A DNA stretch of 5,556 bases, from NCBI GenBank assembly GCA_029974855.1, contig JARKQO010000363.1, positions 1-5,556 on the forward strand, given 5' to 3'. Below are positions 1 to 5,343 of this stretch, piece after piece (position 1 is the first letter of the stretch; each line of letters starts with the position of its first letter). The position numbers and the translations under genes are program-made. The notes beneath the pieces were generated by a model that did not search any database, was not told the origin of the DNA, and worked only from the letters and a program-made list of their open reading frames with translations. The stretch comes from Eubacteriales bacterium. Lineage in GTDB: Bacteria; Bacillota_A; Clostridia; Christensenellales; Aristaeellaceae.

Positions 1-480
1 CGGGTCCTTCACGCCATGGCCCAGGTAGCCAGTATGCTGGCCCGGGAAAACTTTTGCTACGAGCTGCTCCATTGCCGCAGCGAAAAAAAACTGAACAGGC
101 TCTTTGCCCAAATCCAGGAGTACGAGCACCGTACCAACCTGGATTTTGTGGCGGTTACCGCCTGCCCCACAGGCATCGCCCACACCTATATCGCCAAGGA
201 GCGCCTGGTGCAGGCCGCCCACAAGCGCAACCACGCCATCAAGGTGGAAACCCAGGGCAGCATCGGCAAGGAGGACCAGCTTACCCCGGACGATATCCGG
301 GAAGCGGACGTGGTAATCATCGCGGCGGACATCGCCATCGAGGGGATGGAGCGCTTTGCCGGAAAAAAGGTGATCCGCGCCCCCATTCAGATCGCCATCG
401 AGGCCCCGGGCCTGCTGTTTGAGCGGGTGGAAAACCGCCTGGCCGAAAGCCAAAACCCCTTGCCGGAGGACGAAACATGA
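1..480 (+). CDS. PTS fructose-type EIIA-EIIB protein, 5'-truncated by window edge
   Basis: Cytoplasmic phosphotransfer protein of a fructose-family sugar PTS. It passes phosphate from HPr through EIIA to the EIIB cysteine and on to the sugar carried by EIIC. The reading frame is open from base 1, so the ATG at 16 is unlikely to be the true start. The first ~40 visible residues (RVLHAMAQVASML onward) resemble the C-terminal end of a type-2 EIIA domain; its active-site histidine lies outside the window. An EIIB-fructose domain follows, with the P-loop VTACPTGIAHTYIA (phospho-cysteine codon at 163-165), then VETQGSIG and the ADVVIIAADIAI strand. The stop overlaps the EIIC start (ATGA at 477-480), indicating translational coupling. 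Members of this family carry fructose, mannosyl-glycerate or related sugars, so the substrate is not assigned. Family call is firm; the domain order upstream of the edge is inferred. Confidence 0.9.
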   Translation, partial: RVLHAMAQVASMLARENFCYELLHCRSEKKLNRLFAQIQEYEHRTNLDFVAVTACPTGIAHTYIAKERLVQAAHKRNHAIKVETQGSIGKEDQLTPDDIREADVVIIAADIAIEGMERFAGKKVIRAPIQIAIEAPGLLFERVENRLAESQNPLPEDET

Positions 481-1544
481 TGCTAGGCAGAGCGCCCCGC
501 CTTCAAATTCAAAAGCACCTGCAAACCGGCTCGTCCTATATGTTCCCGGTGCTTGTGCTGGGGGGCCTGTGCGGCAGCGTCGCCCGCATGGCGGGCCCCG
601 GGTGGCCCCATAGCCAGCTGGTGCTTTTGCTTCAGCAGATCGGGGACATTGCCTTTTTGCTAGCCATCCCCATCGCCGCCGCCTACACGGCCTTTTCCCT
701 GGCGGACCGCCAGGGCATGATGCCCGCCTTGATTTTGGGTTATTATGCCACGGTCGCCCAAACCGGCTATGTGGGCGCGGTGCTCTGCGCGTTCATGGTC
801 AGCGGCCTTTTGACCCTGTCCAAAAGGATTTCCGTTCCCCACCCCCTCAACAGCATTTACAACGTGATCCTTGTGCCCCTCCTTGCCACCGCCACAACGG
901 CCCTTGTTTTTCATTTTGCGCTGGTCCTGCCCCTGGCGTGGCTGCGGGGCCGGTTTCTGGCCATGGCCCTGAGCCTGGGCGGCCCCCTGCGTTTTTGCGT
1001 GGGCGCGTTGGTGGCTGCCATGATCGCCTACGACATGGGCGGAAAGGTGGGAAAGCGCTCCACCATCTTTTCCAACGCCTGTTTGGCGGAAGGCTGGTTT
1101 CTGCCCGTCACCGCCAAAATCATCGGCTGCATGGTCCCCTCTTTTGCCTATATTCTGGCGGAATGGATCAAGCCCCAAGCCAACAGGAAAGCGGGACACC
1201 GCCGCGGGCTTGGGAAGATGGCGCTGGCGGGAGCCTGCCAAATCACGGAAAGCATACTGCCCTACGCCCAAAAGGAGCCCCGGCGGATCGTCCTGTCCAT
1301 AACGGCGGGCTCGGCGCTGGCGGGAGGCCTTGCCATGTATTGGAGCTGTGCCTGCCAAATGCCCCACGGAGGCATCTTCATCCTTCCCCTGATCCTCAAC
1401 CCCCACATGTTTCTGCTGGCATTGGTGGCAGGCTCGCTGCTGGGGGGCCTACTGCTGGCGCTGCTGCGCGTTTTCATGAAAAGCGACCCGCCCCGGGGCA
1501 TTGCTGATTTGCTGGACGACAAGCAAATCGACCTGAACTTTTAG
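477..1544 (+). CDS. PTS fructose-type EIIC membrane permease subunit
   Basis: Integral membrane subunit (355 aa) that binds and translocates the sugar while EIIB phosphorylates it. Hydrophobic segments run through most of the protein. Family landmarks are visible: ADR in AYTAFSLADRQG (~69-80), YDMGGKV at 185-191 (the FDMGGPVNK region), ITESILPYAQKEPRR at 256-270 (the ITEGAIPFA..DPLR region) and PHGGIF at 296-301. The C-terminal KQIDLNF resembles the acidic tails of this family. The start at 477 is chosen because GGAGGA at 465-470 lies 6 nt upstream and the ATGA overlap couples it to the EIIAB gene; a second in-frame ATG at 480 is possible. EIIC is a separate polypeptide rather than fused to EIIAB as in many FruA proteins. 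The ITEG-to-ITES change and the more divergent N-terminus leave the substrate open. Confidence 0.9.
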   Translation: MMLGRAPRLQIQKHLQTGSSYMFPVLVLGGLCGSVARMAGPGWPHSQLVLLLQQIGDIAFLLAIPIAAAYTAFSLADRQGMMPALILGYYATVAQTGYVGAVLCAFMVSGLLTLSKRISVPHPLNSIYNVILVPLLATATTALVFHFALVLPLAWLRGRFLAMALSLGGPLRFCVGALVAAMIAYDMGGKVGKRSTIFSNACLAEGWFLPVTAKIIGCMVPSFAYILAEWIKPQANRKAGHRRGLGKMALAGACQITESILPYAQKEPRRIVLSITAGSALAGGLAMYWSCACQMPHGGIFILPLILNPHMFLLALVAGSLLGGLLLALLRVFMKSDPPRGIADLLDDKQIDLNF

Positions 1545-1552
1545 CCGACGGC

Positions 1553-1586
1553 GGCGGGATAGGGCCTTTGGGGAAAAGGGCCCGCC
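1553..1586 (+). terminator. GC-rich hairpin after the PTS genes, weak terminator candidate
   Basis: GGCGGG (1553-1558) can pair with CCCGCC (1581-1586), with an inner CCTTT/AAAGG stem (1565-1569 with 1575-1579). It lies just after the EIIC stop and directly before the erm promoter, where a terminator would be expected. No T-run follows, so intrinsic termination is doubtful. Confidence 0.35.
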
Positions 1587-1590
1587 CTCA

Positions 1591-1618
1591 TTGACAATAC
1601 CCCTGTTTCCTGTATAAT
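1591..1618 (+). promoter_or_regulatory. sigma-A-type promoter of the erm transcript
   Basis: TTGACA (1591-1596) and TATAAT (1613-1618) both match consensus perfectly, with a 16-bp spacer. The likely transcription start is the A at 1625, 7 nt past the -10 box. This gives an erm leader RNA of about 150 nt, much longer than a simple 5' UTR needs. A strong, constitutive-looking promoter fits a gene that is controlled after initiation, as many inducible erm genes are. Confidence 0.85.
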
Positions 1619-1657
1619 CTTTTCATTCCCTGATGGATGGAGGATTCAATACACCTC

Positions 1658-1687
1658 ATGTGTGCCTCGATGCGTATTCGTTCATAA
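1658..1687 (+). CDS. erm leader peptide MCASMRIRS, ErmD/ErmK-like, probable macrolide-stalled uORF
   Basis: A 9-codon ORF (Met-Cys-Ala-Ser-Met-Arg-Ile-Arg-Ser, TAA at 1685-1687) lies inside the erm leader RNA. From general knowledge, the RLR class of erm leaders (ErmDL, MTHSMRLR...) stalls ribosomes with macrolide bound in the exit tunnel when the P site holds residue 7 of an Arg-X-Arg motif. Here Ser4-Met5-Arg6-Ile7-Arg8 falls at exactly the same residue numbers with only Leu7 replaced by Ile. A Shine-Dalgarno GGAGG (1639-1643) lies upstream, but 14 nt from this ATG, which is long. In-frame ATGs at 1637 (16 residues) and 1670 (MRIRS) share the stop. The start at 1658 is preferred for its match to ErmDL. 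Too short to be a metabolic protein; its role is inferred as regulatory. Confidence 0.75.
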   Translation: MCASMRIRS

Positions 1688-1745
1688 GGCGTACGGAATA
1701 GGTCCAGGGTTCAAATCCTGATCCTCGTTTCTGTGCGCCTTTTTT
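1686..1745 (+). terminator. erm: intrinsic terminator/attenuator within the erm leader
   Basis: AAGGCGTACGG (1686-1696) pairs with CTGTGCGCCTT (1731-1741) over 11 positions including two G-U pairs, and TTTTTT (1740-1745) follows. The loop holds a smaller hairpin (GG..CAGG at 1701-1708 with CCTG..CC at 1717-1724). The 5' arm begins inside the leader peptide's TAA stop codon. A ribosome stalled with codon 7 (1676-1678) in the P site would be expected to cover RNA to about 1692 and mask most of this arm, giving read-through into erm. Transcription attenuation is known for ermK of Bacillus licheniformis; here it is inferred. Confidence 0.75.
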
Positions 1746-1776
1746 CGACCCTACGAATCGAATGAGGTGTATTTTT

Positions 1777-2577
1777 ATGTCCAAAAATAGAAGCAATATG
1801 CAAGGGCGGCAGTTGCCCCTTTGGGTATCCCAGAATTTTCTTACCGGCCACAGGACCTTGAAGCGGGTGCTTTCCAGGACCACGCTGGGCGCGGAGGACC
1901 ATGTGCTGGAGATCGGTCCGGGGAAGGGCCATATCACCCGGCTGCTGGCCGCCAAATGCCGGAAGGTCACCGCCGTGGAGCTGGATGGGGCGCTGTATGG
2001 CGCGCTTCTTTCCACCCTGGGCAATCTGGAAAACCTGCGCCTTCACCACCAGGATTTTCTGCAATGGAGGCTTCCCGCCTCCGGAGCCTACAAGGTCTTT
2101 GCCAACATCCCTTTTTGCCATACCACCGCCATCCTCCGGAAGCTGACGGAAAGCAACAACCCGCCCACGGAGGCATGGCTGACCATGGAAAAGGGCGCGG
2201 CCCTGCGCTTCATGGGAAAGCCCCGGGAAACCCTCCGGTCCCTGACCCTCAAGCCGTTATTCGACCTGGACATCGCCTACCATTTCCTTCGGGAGGACTT
2301 CCACCCCAAGCCCGGCGTGGATGTGGTTTTGCTCCACCTGAAAAGGAAAGCCCGGCCCGATATCCCCCCGTCCCGGTGGCGGGACTATGGGCGCTTTCTT
2401 TCCCATGCTTTTGAAGGCGGCGGGGCAGGCCTGCGCCGGATGTTCACCAAGAGACAGTTGACCCGCGCTTTTCGGGAAGCGGGGATCGGTGGCTTTGCCC
2501 TGGGGGACGTCCTGTATGTGCAGTGGCTTTGCCTTTTTCGATGCTATTGTAAGCATGTGCTGCGGGGGAAGGAATGA
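1777..2577 (+). CDS. erm: Erm-family 23S rRNA (adenine-N6)-methyltransferase
   Basis: Cytoplasmic SAM-dependent methyltransferase (266 aa). Family members methylate A2058 of 23S rRNA and confer macrolide-lincosamide-streptogramin B resistance. Motifs in order: SQNFLT at 18-23, SAM loop EIGPGKGH at 45-52, acidic AVELD at 66-70, HQDFL at 91-95, catalytic NIPF at 110-113 (NIPY in many Erm proteins), FHPKPGVDVVL at 175-185 and RRMFTKRQL at 220-228. The last two match Erm (FHPKP.V, LFTK.Q) rather than the housekeeping dimethylase KsgA. The start at 1777 is chosen because GAGGTG (1764-1769) lies 7 nt upstream; an in-frame ATG at 1762 would overlap that site. The preceding leader peptide and attenuator support an inducible resistance gene. 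Sequence around motif IV (NIPFCHTT) and the C-terminus (WLCLFRCYCKH) diverges from familiar classes, so no erm letter is given. Confidence 0.88.
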   Translation: MSKNRSNMQGRQLPLWVSQNFLTGHRTLKRVLSRTTLGAEDHVLEIGPGKGHITRLLAAKCRKVTAVELDGALYGALLSTLGNLENLRLHHQDFLQWRLPASGAYKVFANIPFCHTTAILRKLTESNNPPTEAWLTMEKGAALRFMGKPRETLRSLTLKPLFDLDIAYHFLREDFHPKPGVDVVLLHLKRKARPDIPPSRWRDYGRFLSHAFEGGGAGLRRMFTKRQLTRAFREAGIGGFALGDVLYVQWLCLFRCYCKHVLRGKE

Positions 2578-2597
2578 TATGGTAAAATGAAGCGGAA

Positions 2598-2622
2598 GCT
2601 TGGCCCCTCCCCGGAGCCAAGC
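2598..2622 (+). repeat. perfect 7-bp hairpin between erm and the DJ-1/PfpI gene
   Basis: GCTTGGC (2598-2604) and GCCAAGC (2616-2622) form a perfect stem with an 11-nt loop, 20 nt after the erm stop. No T-run follows, so it may be a processing or weak pause site rather than an intrinsic terminator. TAAAAT at 2583-2588 resembles a -10 box but has no convincing -35, so I see no firm promoter in this gap. Confidence 0.4.
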
Positions 2623-2674
2623 GCCTTGGAATCGTATGGACGATTTCGGCAAAAAAGGTTGGGAGGATCAGGGT

Positions 2675-3256
2675 ATGCAAACAAAGGAAGTTCTCCTTGT
2701 GTTGACAGATCGTTGGGCCGATTGGGAGGCCAGCTTCGCCATCGCCGGAATCAACGGCACCGAGGGATATGCCGTCAAAACGATTGCTGTGGATCAAGCT
2801 CCCAAGGTATCCATGGGCGGGCTTCGCACGGAAATCGATTATGGGTTGGCGGAATACGAAAACTGGGATCATCTGGCGATGGTCATCCTGCCTGGCGGAC
2901 GTGCCTGGAGAGGAGAAGCCCATGTGGAAATTGCCGAGTTTGTGCAAAAAGCGGCGGACCGGGGCATCCCTGTGGCCGCCATATGCGGCGCGACCTTCTT
3001 TCTGGCCCGGCACGGCTTCCTTGACCACATCAAGCATACAGGCTGGAGCCTGGAGGCGTTTCAAAGCGAGCCCCGTTATCAGGGCCAGGGCTCCTATGTG
3101 CCGGCACAGCTGGTCAACGACGGGGGCTTCCTCACCGCCAATGAAACCGCGTCCGTTCAGTTTGCCTATGAAATCTTCAAAATGCTGGAGCTGGAGGCTC
3201 CCGCAGAGCTGGACGAATGGTACGATCGGTTCAGCCACGGGGAAGTGCGCAGCTGA
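2675..3256 (+). CDS. DJ-1/PfpI-superfamily protein (class I glutamine amidotransferase-like fold)
   Basis: Small cytoplasmic protein of 193 aa, a normal length for a single-domain DJ-1/PfpI member. The nucleophile-elbow cysteine is C104 in VAAICGATFFLARHG. Other family features are the N-terminal strand and acidic turn LLVLTDRWADWEASFA (E18), MGGLRTEIDY at 47-56, ILPGGRAW at 71-78, and KHTGWSLE at 120-127 with H121 near the expected active site. The layout resembles the YoaZ-like group of Gram-positive bacteria. Members are variously annotated as proteases, deglycases or stress proteins, so the reaction is not assigned. The start at 2675 is favoured because GGGAGGA (2661-2667) lies 7 nt upstream; a longer frame from 2600 adds 25 residues that lack family similarity. 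The 97-nt gap after erm without a clear promoter allows co-transcription. Confidence 0.85.
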   Translation: MQTKEVLLVLTDRWADWEASFAIAGINGTEGYAVKTIAVDQAPKVSMGGLRTEIDYGLAEYENWDHLAMVILPGGRAWRGEAHVEIAEFVQKAADRGIPVAAICGATFFLARHGFLDHIKHTGWSLEAFQSEPRYQGQGSYVPAQLVNDGGFLTANETASVQFAYEIFKMLELEAPAELDEWYDRFSHGEVRS

Positions 3257-3261
3257 CCAAC

Positions 3262-3295
3262 GGGATTGTCAGGGCGCGGACAACGTCACAATCCC
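3262..3295. repeat. inverted repeat at the convergent gene ends
   Basis: GGGATTGT (3262-3269) and ACAATCCC (3288-3295) are perfect 8-bp arms around an 18-nt loop. They lie just after the DJ-1/PfpI stop and overlap the last codons of the xylanase gene. The placement suits a bidirectional transcription end, but no T-run is present on either side, so termination is only a possibility. Confidence 0.35.
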
Positions 3296-4573
3296 CCAGC
3301 CGGAGGTATTCTGCCATGAGTTGTTGGTGGGGTCGTTCCACTTGGCCATGCCGGTGCGGACGCCGTTTTTCGCGTCGTTGATCTGGGCGTCGAAGCCGAT
3401 TTCCATAACGGCTTCAGGGGTCAAGGTGCGAAACGGGATCTTCATCTCCACCAGATAGCTTAGGCCGTCCACCGCCGCCACGGACTGGGCGCTGCCGGTC
3501 TTTGTCCAGTCGCCAAAGGTCTGGGCGCCGTCATAGCAAACCCGGTACTGCCCGTCGTCCTCTTTATAGCTGCCCAGCTTGCAGTTCCCCTCATCCACAA
3601 AGGCTTCCACAGAGCTGCATTCATAGGGAAGCACGCTTTTGTTGTCAAGGACCTGGGCTGTTACCTCAAAGAGCACATACAGGTTCTCCCGGTCCCACAG
3701 CACCCGGGCCGTGCCGGAGGCGGTTTCCTGGGCCTGAAGCATCCGGTCAATGGGCAGAGCCTCGGCCTGATTCCATATGTCGTCGATCTGACCGTCCAGG
3801 ATGGGCGTGCCAAAGGCCGCCGTGCCCCTGCGAAGGCCGGTTTCAGCCGCACCCGTGACGACCACCTCTTGAGGGGCGCTGTCCCCGCCCACCGTAACGG
3901 TGTTATCAAGCACATCGGCGCTTCCGCTGCTTTGGTATCCCTCCACCACCAAAGCGGCCTCGTACATCTTCCCCATGTTCATGCCCAGGCTTTCCCAGGC
4001 TTTGAAGTGCTCGCTGAGAGATATGGTTCCGCTGGTGCGTTTGGAAGCGCGGACGCTCCAATACTGCTGGAAGGTGGCGGTGCCTTTGATGGAGGGTTGC
4101 TGTGTCCGGGTGGTTTCATAGATGTCATATTTGCCGCCGTCCACGGCAATGGTGCCCTTGGAGGCCACCCCCGGCGGACGCCAGTCCCCCCAGCTGTCCA
4201 CCACGTAATACTCCACAAGGGGCTCGGAGGTCCATCCATAGGCGCACAGATAGGAGTTGCCTTTGGGCTGGTAGTCGCACTCATAGGAGAGCGTTATGTT
4301 CCCAAGCTGGCCGTGGGTCTGTGTCTCGTCGAATTTGACGCCCTTGCGGAACAGCGCGTTGTTGATGTCGCTCCAGGTGCAGCTGAAGGTACCGCCGTCT
4401 TTCAGGGTCATGCTGGTGACGCCCGAATCCTTCCACAGCTCGTAGTCATATCCGCCATGGGTGCCCAGCTCGTTTTCGGTGATGGTTTTGGGCGCTTCCG
4501 CCCCCTGCGCCATGGGGGCCGCCATGACAAGGATGACCGCCACTGTAAGCAGCACGCTCCATCTCTTTTTCAT
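3269..4573 (-). CDS. secreted GH11 endo-1,4-beta-xylanase with C-terminal CBM9-like module
   Basis: Exported 434-aa enzyme that would cut the beta-1,4-xylan backbone outside the cell by the retaining mechanism. A signal peptide (MKKRW, hydrophobic core to about residue 20, cleavage likely after AQG or AEA near 24-27) precedes a GH11 domain at about 38-225. The nucleophile is E121 in [13 protein letters not shown] and the acid/base is E211 in [19 protein letters not shown] and FQQYWSVR are also typical. N72 (WSDINN) aligns with the Asn beside the acid/base in neutral/alkaline-type GH11 enzymes. After a short linker, about 250-434 resembles CBM9 ([46 protein letters not shown]). No dockerin, sortase motif or S-layer domain is seen, so it is probably released. 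GAGGGG (4583-4588) lies 9 nt before the ATG. GH11 is near certain; the CBM9 call is good but made by eye. Confidence 0.93.
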   Translation of the reverse strand: MKKRWSVLLTVAVILVMAAPMAQGAEAPKTITENELGTHGGYDYELWKDSGVTSMTLKDGGTFSCTWSDINNALFRKGVKFDETQTHGQLGNITLSYECDYQPKGNSYLCAYGWTSEPLVEYYVVDSWGDWRPPGVASKGTIAVDGGKYDIYETTRTQQPSIKGTATFQQYWSVRASKRTSGTISLSEHFKAWESLGMNMGKMYEAALVVEGYQSSGSADVLDNTVTVGGDSAPQEVVVTGAAETGLRRGTAAFGTPILDGQIDDIWNQAEALPIDRMLQAQETASGTARVLWDRENLYVLFEVTAQVLDNKSVLPYECSSVEAFVDEGNCKLGSYKEDDGQYRVCYDGAQTFGDWTKTGSAQSVAAVDGLSYLVEMKIPFRTLTPEAVMEIGFDAQINDAKNGVRTGMAKWNDPTNNSWQNTSGWGIVTLSAP

Positions 4574-4637
4574 TTTCTTCTTCCCCTCTCCTTGAGTGCG
4601 TTGAACCTAAGCCCTGGCTGGGAGAATTGTTGGGAAC

Positions 4638-4666
4638 AGTATACCATAGGGGCGGGAAAAAGTCAT
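4638..4666 (-). promoter_or_regulatory. xylanase promoter
   Basis: Read on the minus strand: -35 ATGACT (4666-4661), a 17-bp spacer, -10 TATACT (4643-4638) and an extended TGG just before the -10. Transcription should start near 4631, giving a 5' UTR of about 58 nt. It lies just downstream of the HD-gene terminator, so the xylanase is probably its own transcription unit. No clear catabolite-repression operator was recognised. Confidence 0.65.
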
Positions 4667-4700
4667 GGGAATCCGGGTGCCCTTCCCCGCATACAACAAA

Positions 4701-4726
4701 CCCGCCCCTGAAGCGTCAAGGGCGGG
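4701..4726 (-). terminator. intrinsic terminator of the HD-domain gene (repeat copy A)
   Basis: On the minus strand, CCCGCCC-T-TGA pairs with TCA-G-GGGCGGG (11 bp with one G-U, 4-nt loop CGCT), followed by the T-rich TTTGTTGT. It ends the leftward HD transcript and separates it from the xylanase promoter. It is near-identical to the terminator at 5424-5449. Confidence 0.75.
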
Positions 4727-4750
4727 CTGCGCGTCAATCAACGCTTTCTT

Positions 4751-4818
4751 CCGCCGCCGGCGGGACTTGCGGCGGTGGCCAGGCAACGCCCCTTCCTTGC
4801 CCGTCACAGGGCAGGGAA
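4751..4818 (-). repeat. two GC-rich hairpins at the 3' end of the HD gene
   Basis: TTCCTTGCCC (4793-4802) and GGGCAGGGAA (4809-4818) form a 10-bp stem with one wobble, with the HD stop codon in its 6-nt loop. CCGCCGC (4751-4757) and GCGGCGG (4769-4775) form a second 7-bp stem. Neither is followed by a T-run on the minus strand. With the terminator at 4701-4726 they make the HD 3' UTR a run of three hairpins. Confidence 0.4.
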
Positions 4819-5289
4819 CATCAGGCGGCCATACCGTATGCCTGTTTCCGTGCGGAATATGTTATGGAGGGTCGCCCGTATCGCGTCGGCGCTCATTTCG
4901 CCTTCGTACATATTCACAAGGAAATCGGCTTCCACAAGGATTTGATAATCCATCCCATCAATATCCCGGTACGTATGGTGATGGCCCACTAAATAACAGA
5001 CCCTTTCCATTAGCTCCGGGGCGTAACCCAGCTCCTTCAGCATTGTTTCGGCTATAGGCGGCCCCTCCAACTCCTGGTATGGGCCGGCCGCCGTGCCATG
5101 CTTCTCCAGGGCGGGCTTGATGCCGATATCATGTACGATAGCGGCTACCTCCAGGATGTTCTGGGTACGCTCATCCAGGTGCTCCCCCAGCCCGATCAAT
5201 CTCGCAAAGCCATGGACCTTTATCAAATGCTGAATCTGCTGGGGATCTCCGGTATAGAACTCCATCATTTTGAGAAACAGCCGCTCCAT
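4804..5289 (-). CDS. HD-domain phosphohydrolase
   Basis: Cytoplasmic protein of 161 aa with the metal-binding pattern of the HD superfamily: H26 (KVHGFARLIG), H53-D54 (AAIVHDIGIKPA) and D122 (VEADFLVNMY), plus H64 and the GHHHTY cluster (H103-H105), which may add a second metal site. Members hydrolyse phosphate esters of nucleotides or related metabolites; the substrate cannot be read here. Length fits small stand-alone HD proteins, with no fused sensor or synthetase domain. AAGGAGG (5302-5296 on the minus strand) lies 6 nt before the ATG, so the start is secure. It has its own promoter and terminator and appears monocistronic. Confidence 0.88.
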   Translation of the reverse strand: MERLFLKMMEFYTGDPQQIQHLIKVHGFARLIGLGEHLDERTQNILEVAAIVHDIGIKPALEKHGTAAGPYQELEGPPIAETMLKELGYAPELMERVCYLVGHHHTYRDIDGMDYQILVEADFLVNMYEGEMSADAIRATLHNIFRTETGIRYGRLMFPAL

Positions 5290-5343
5290 GGATATCCTCC
5301 TTCCCTTTCACCCCGTGGCTCTCACAAACCCGACCCAACTGCC

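Larger units (their letters stand above)
1648..1773 (+). promoter_or_regulatory. erm: long-range helix sequestering the erm ribosome-binding site
   Basis: AATACACCTCAT (1648-1659) is the exact reverse complement of ATGAGGTGTATT (1762-1773), which contains the erm Shine-Dalgarno GAGGTG (1764-1769). The helix can extend inward after a 7-nt bulge: TCGAT (1667-1671) with ATCGA (1757-1761), then CGTA (1673-1676) with TACG (1752-1755). The upstream strand overlaps codons 1 and 4-7 of the leader peptide, so a ribosome stalled there would disturb at least the inner part. The 3' arm is followed by five T (1772-1776), so it might also act as a second terminator. Base pairing is seen in the sequence; the switching role is inferred from known erm leaders. 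Confidence 0.7.

Noticed and set aside
660..1406. Long minus-strand ORF opposite the EIIC gene.
   Set aside because: Its composition is a low-complexity Gly/Gln/His/Arg mix typical of antisense frames in GC-rich genes, while the plus frame has clear EIIC motifs.
1633..1701. Out-of-frame 22-codon ORF (MDGGFNTPHVCLDAYSFIRRTE) overlapping the erm leader.
   Set aside because: It has no Shine-Dalgarno upstream, lacks a known stalling motif near its start and runs through the terminator arm. The overlapping R-I-R frame explains the region better.
1701..1727. tRNA-like T-loop motif GGGTTCAAATCC inside the erm attenuator, with a GAGGAT/ATCCTC pair spanning 87 nt that mimics an acceptor stem.
   Set aside because: The T-arm pairs at only three of five positions in the required register. 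No D-arm or anticodon arm is present and there is no CCA. The bases are better explained by the attenuator hairpin.
1762..1776. Upstream in-frame ATG at 1762 as the erm start.
   Set aside because: It overlaps the GAGGTG ribosome-binding site that serves the ATG at 1777 and has no site of its own.
2541..2556. ATGCT/AGCAT inverted repeat near the erm 3' end.
   Set aside because: It is only 5 bp, lies within coding sequence and has no T-run, so chance is sufficient.
2600..2674. N-terminal extension of the DJ-1/PfpI protein from 2600.
   Set aside because: The extra 25 residues show no family similarity, and the strong Shine-Dalgarno at 2661-2667 fits the start at 2675.
2444..3238. 264-codon minus-strand ORF opposite the erm 3' end and the DJ-1/PfpI gene.
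   Set aside because: It spans two real genes and their spacer in antisense and has no family motifs.
3869..4711. 280-codon plus-strand ORF opposite the xylanase gene.
   Set aside because: It is a shadow of the GH11-CBM9 reading frame, with no recognisable domain and no ribosome-binding site noticed.
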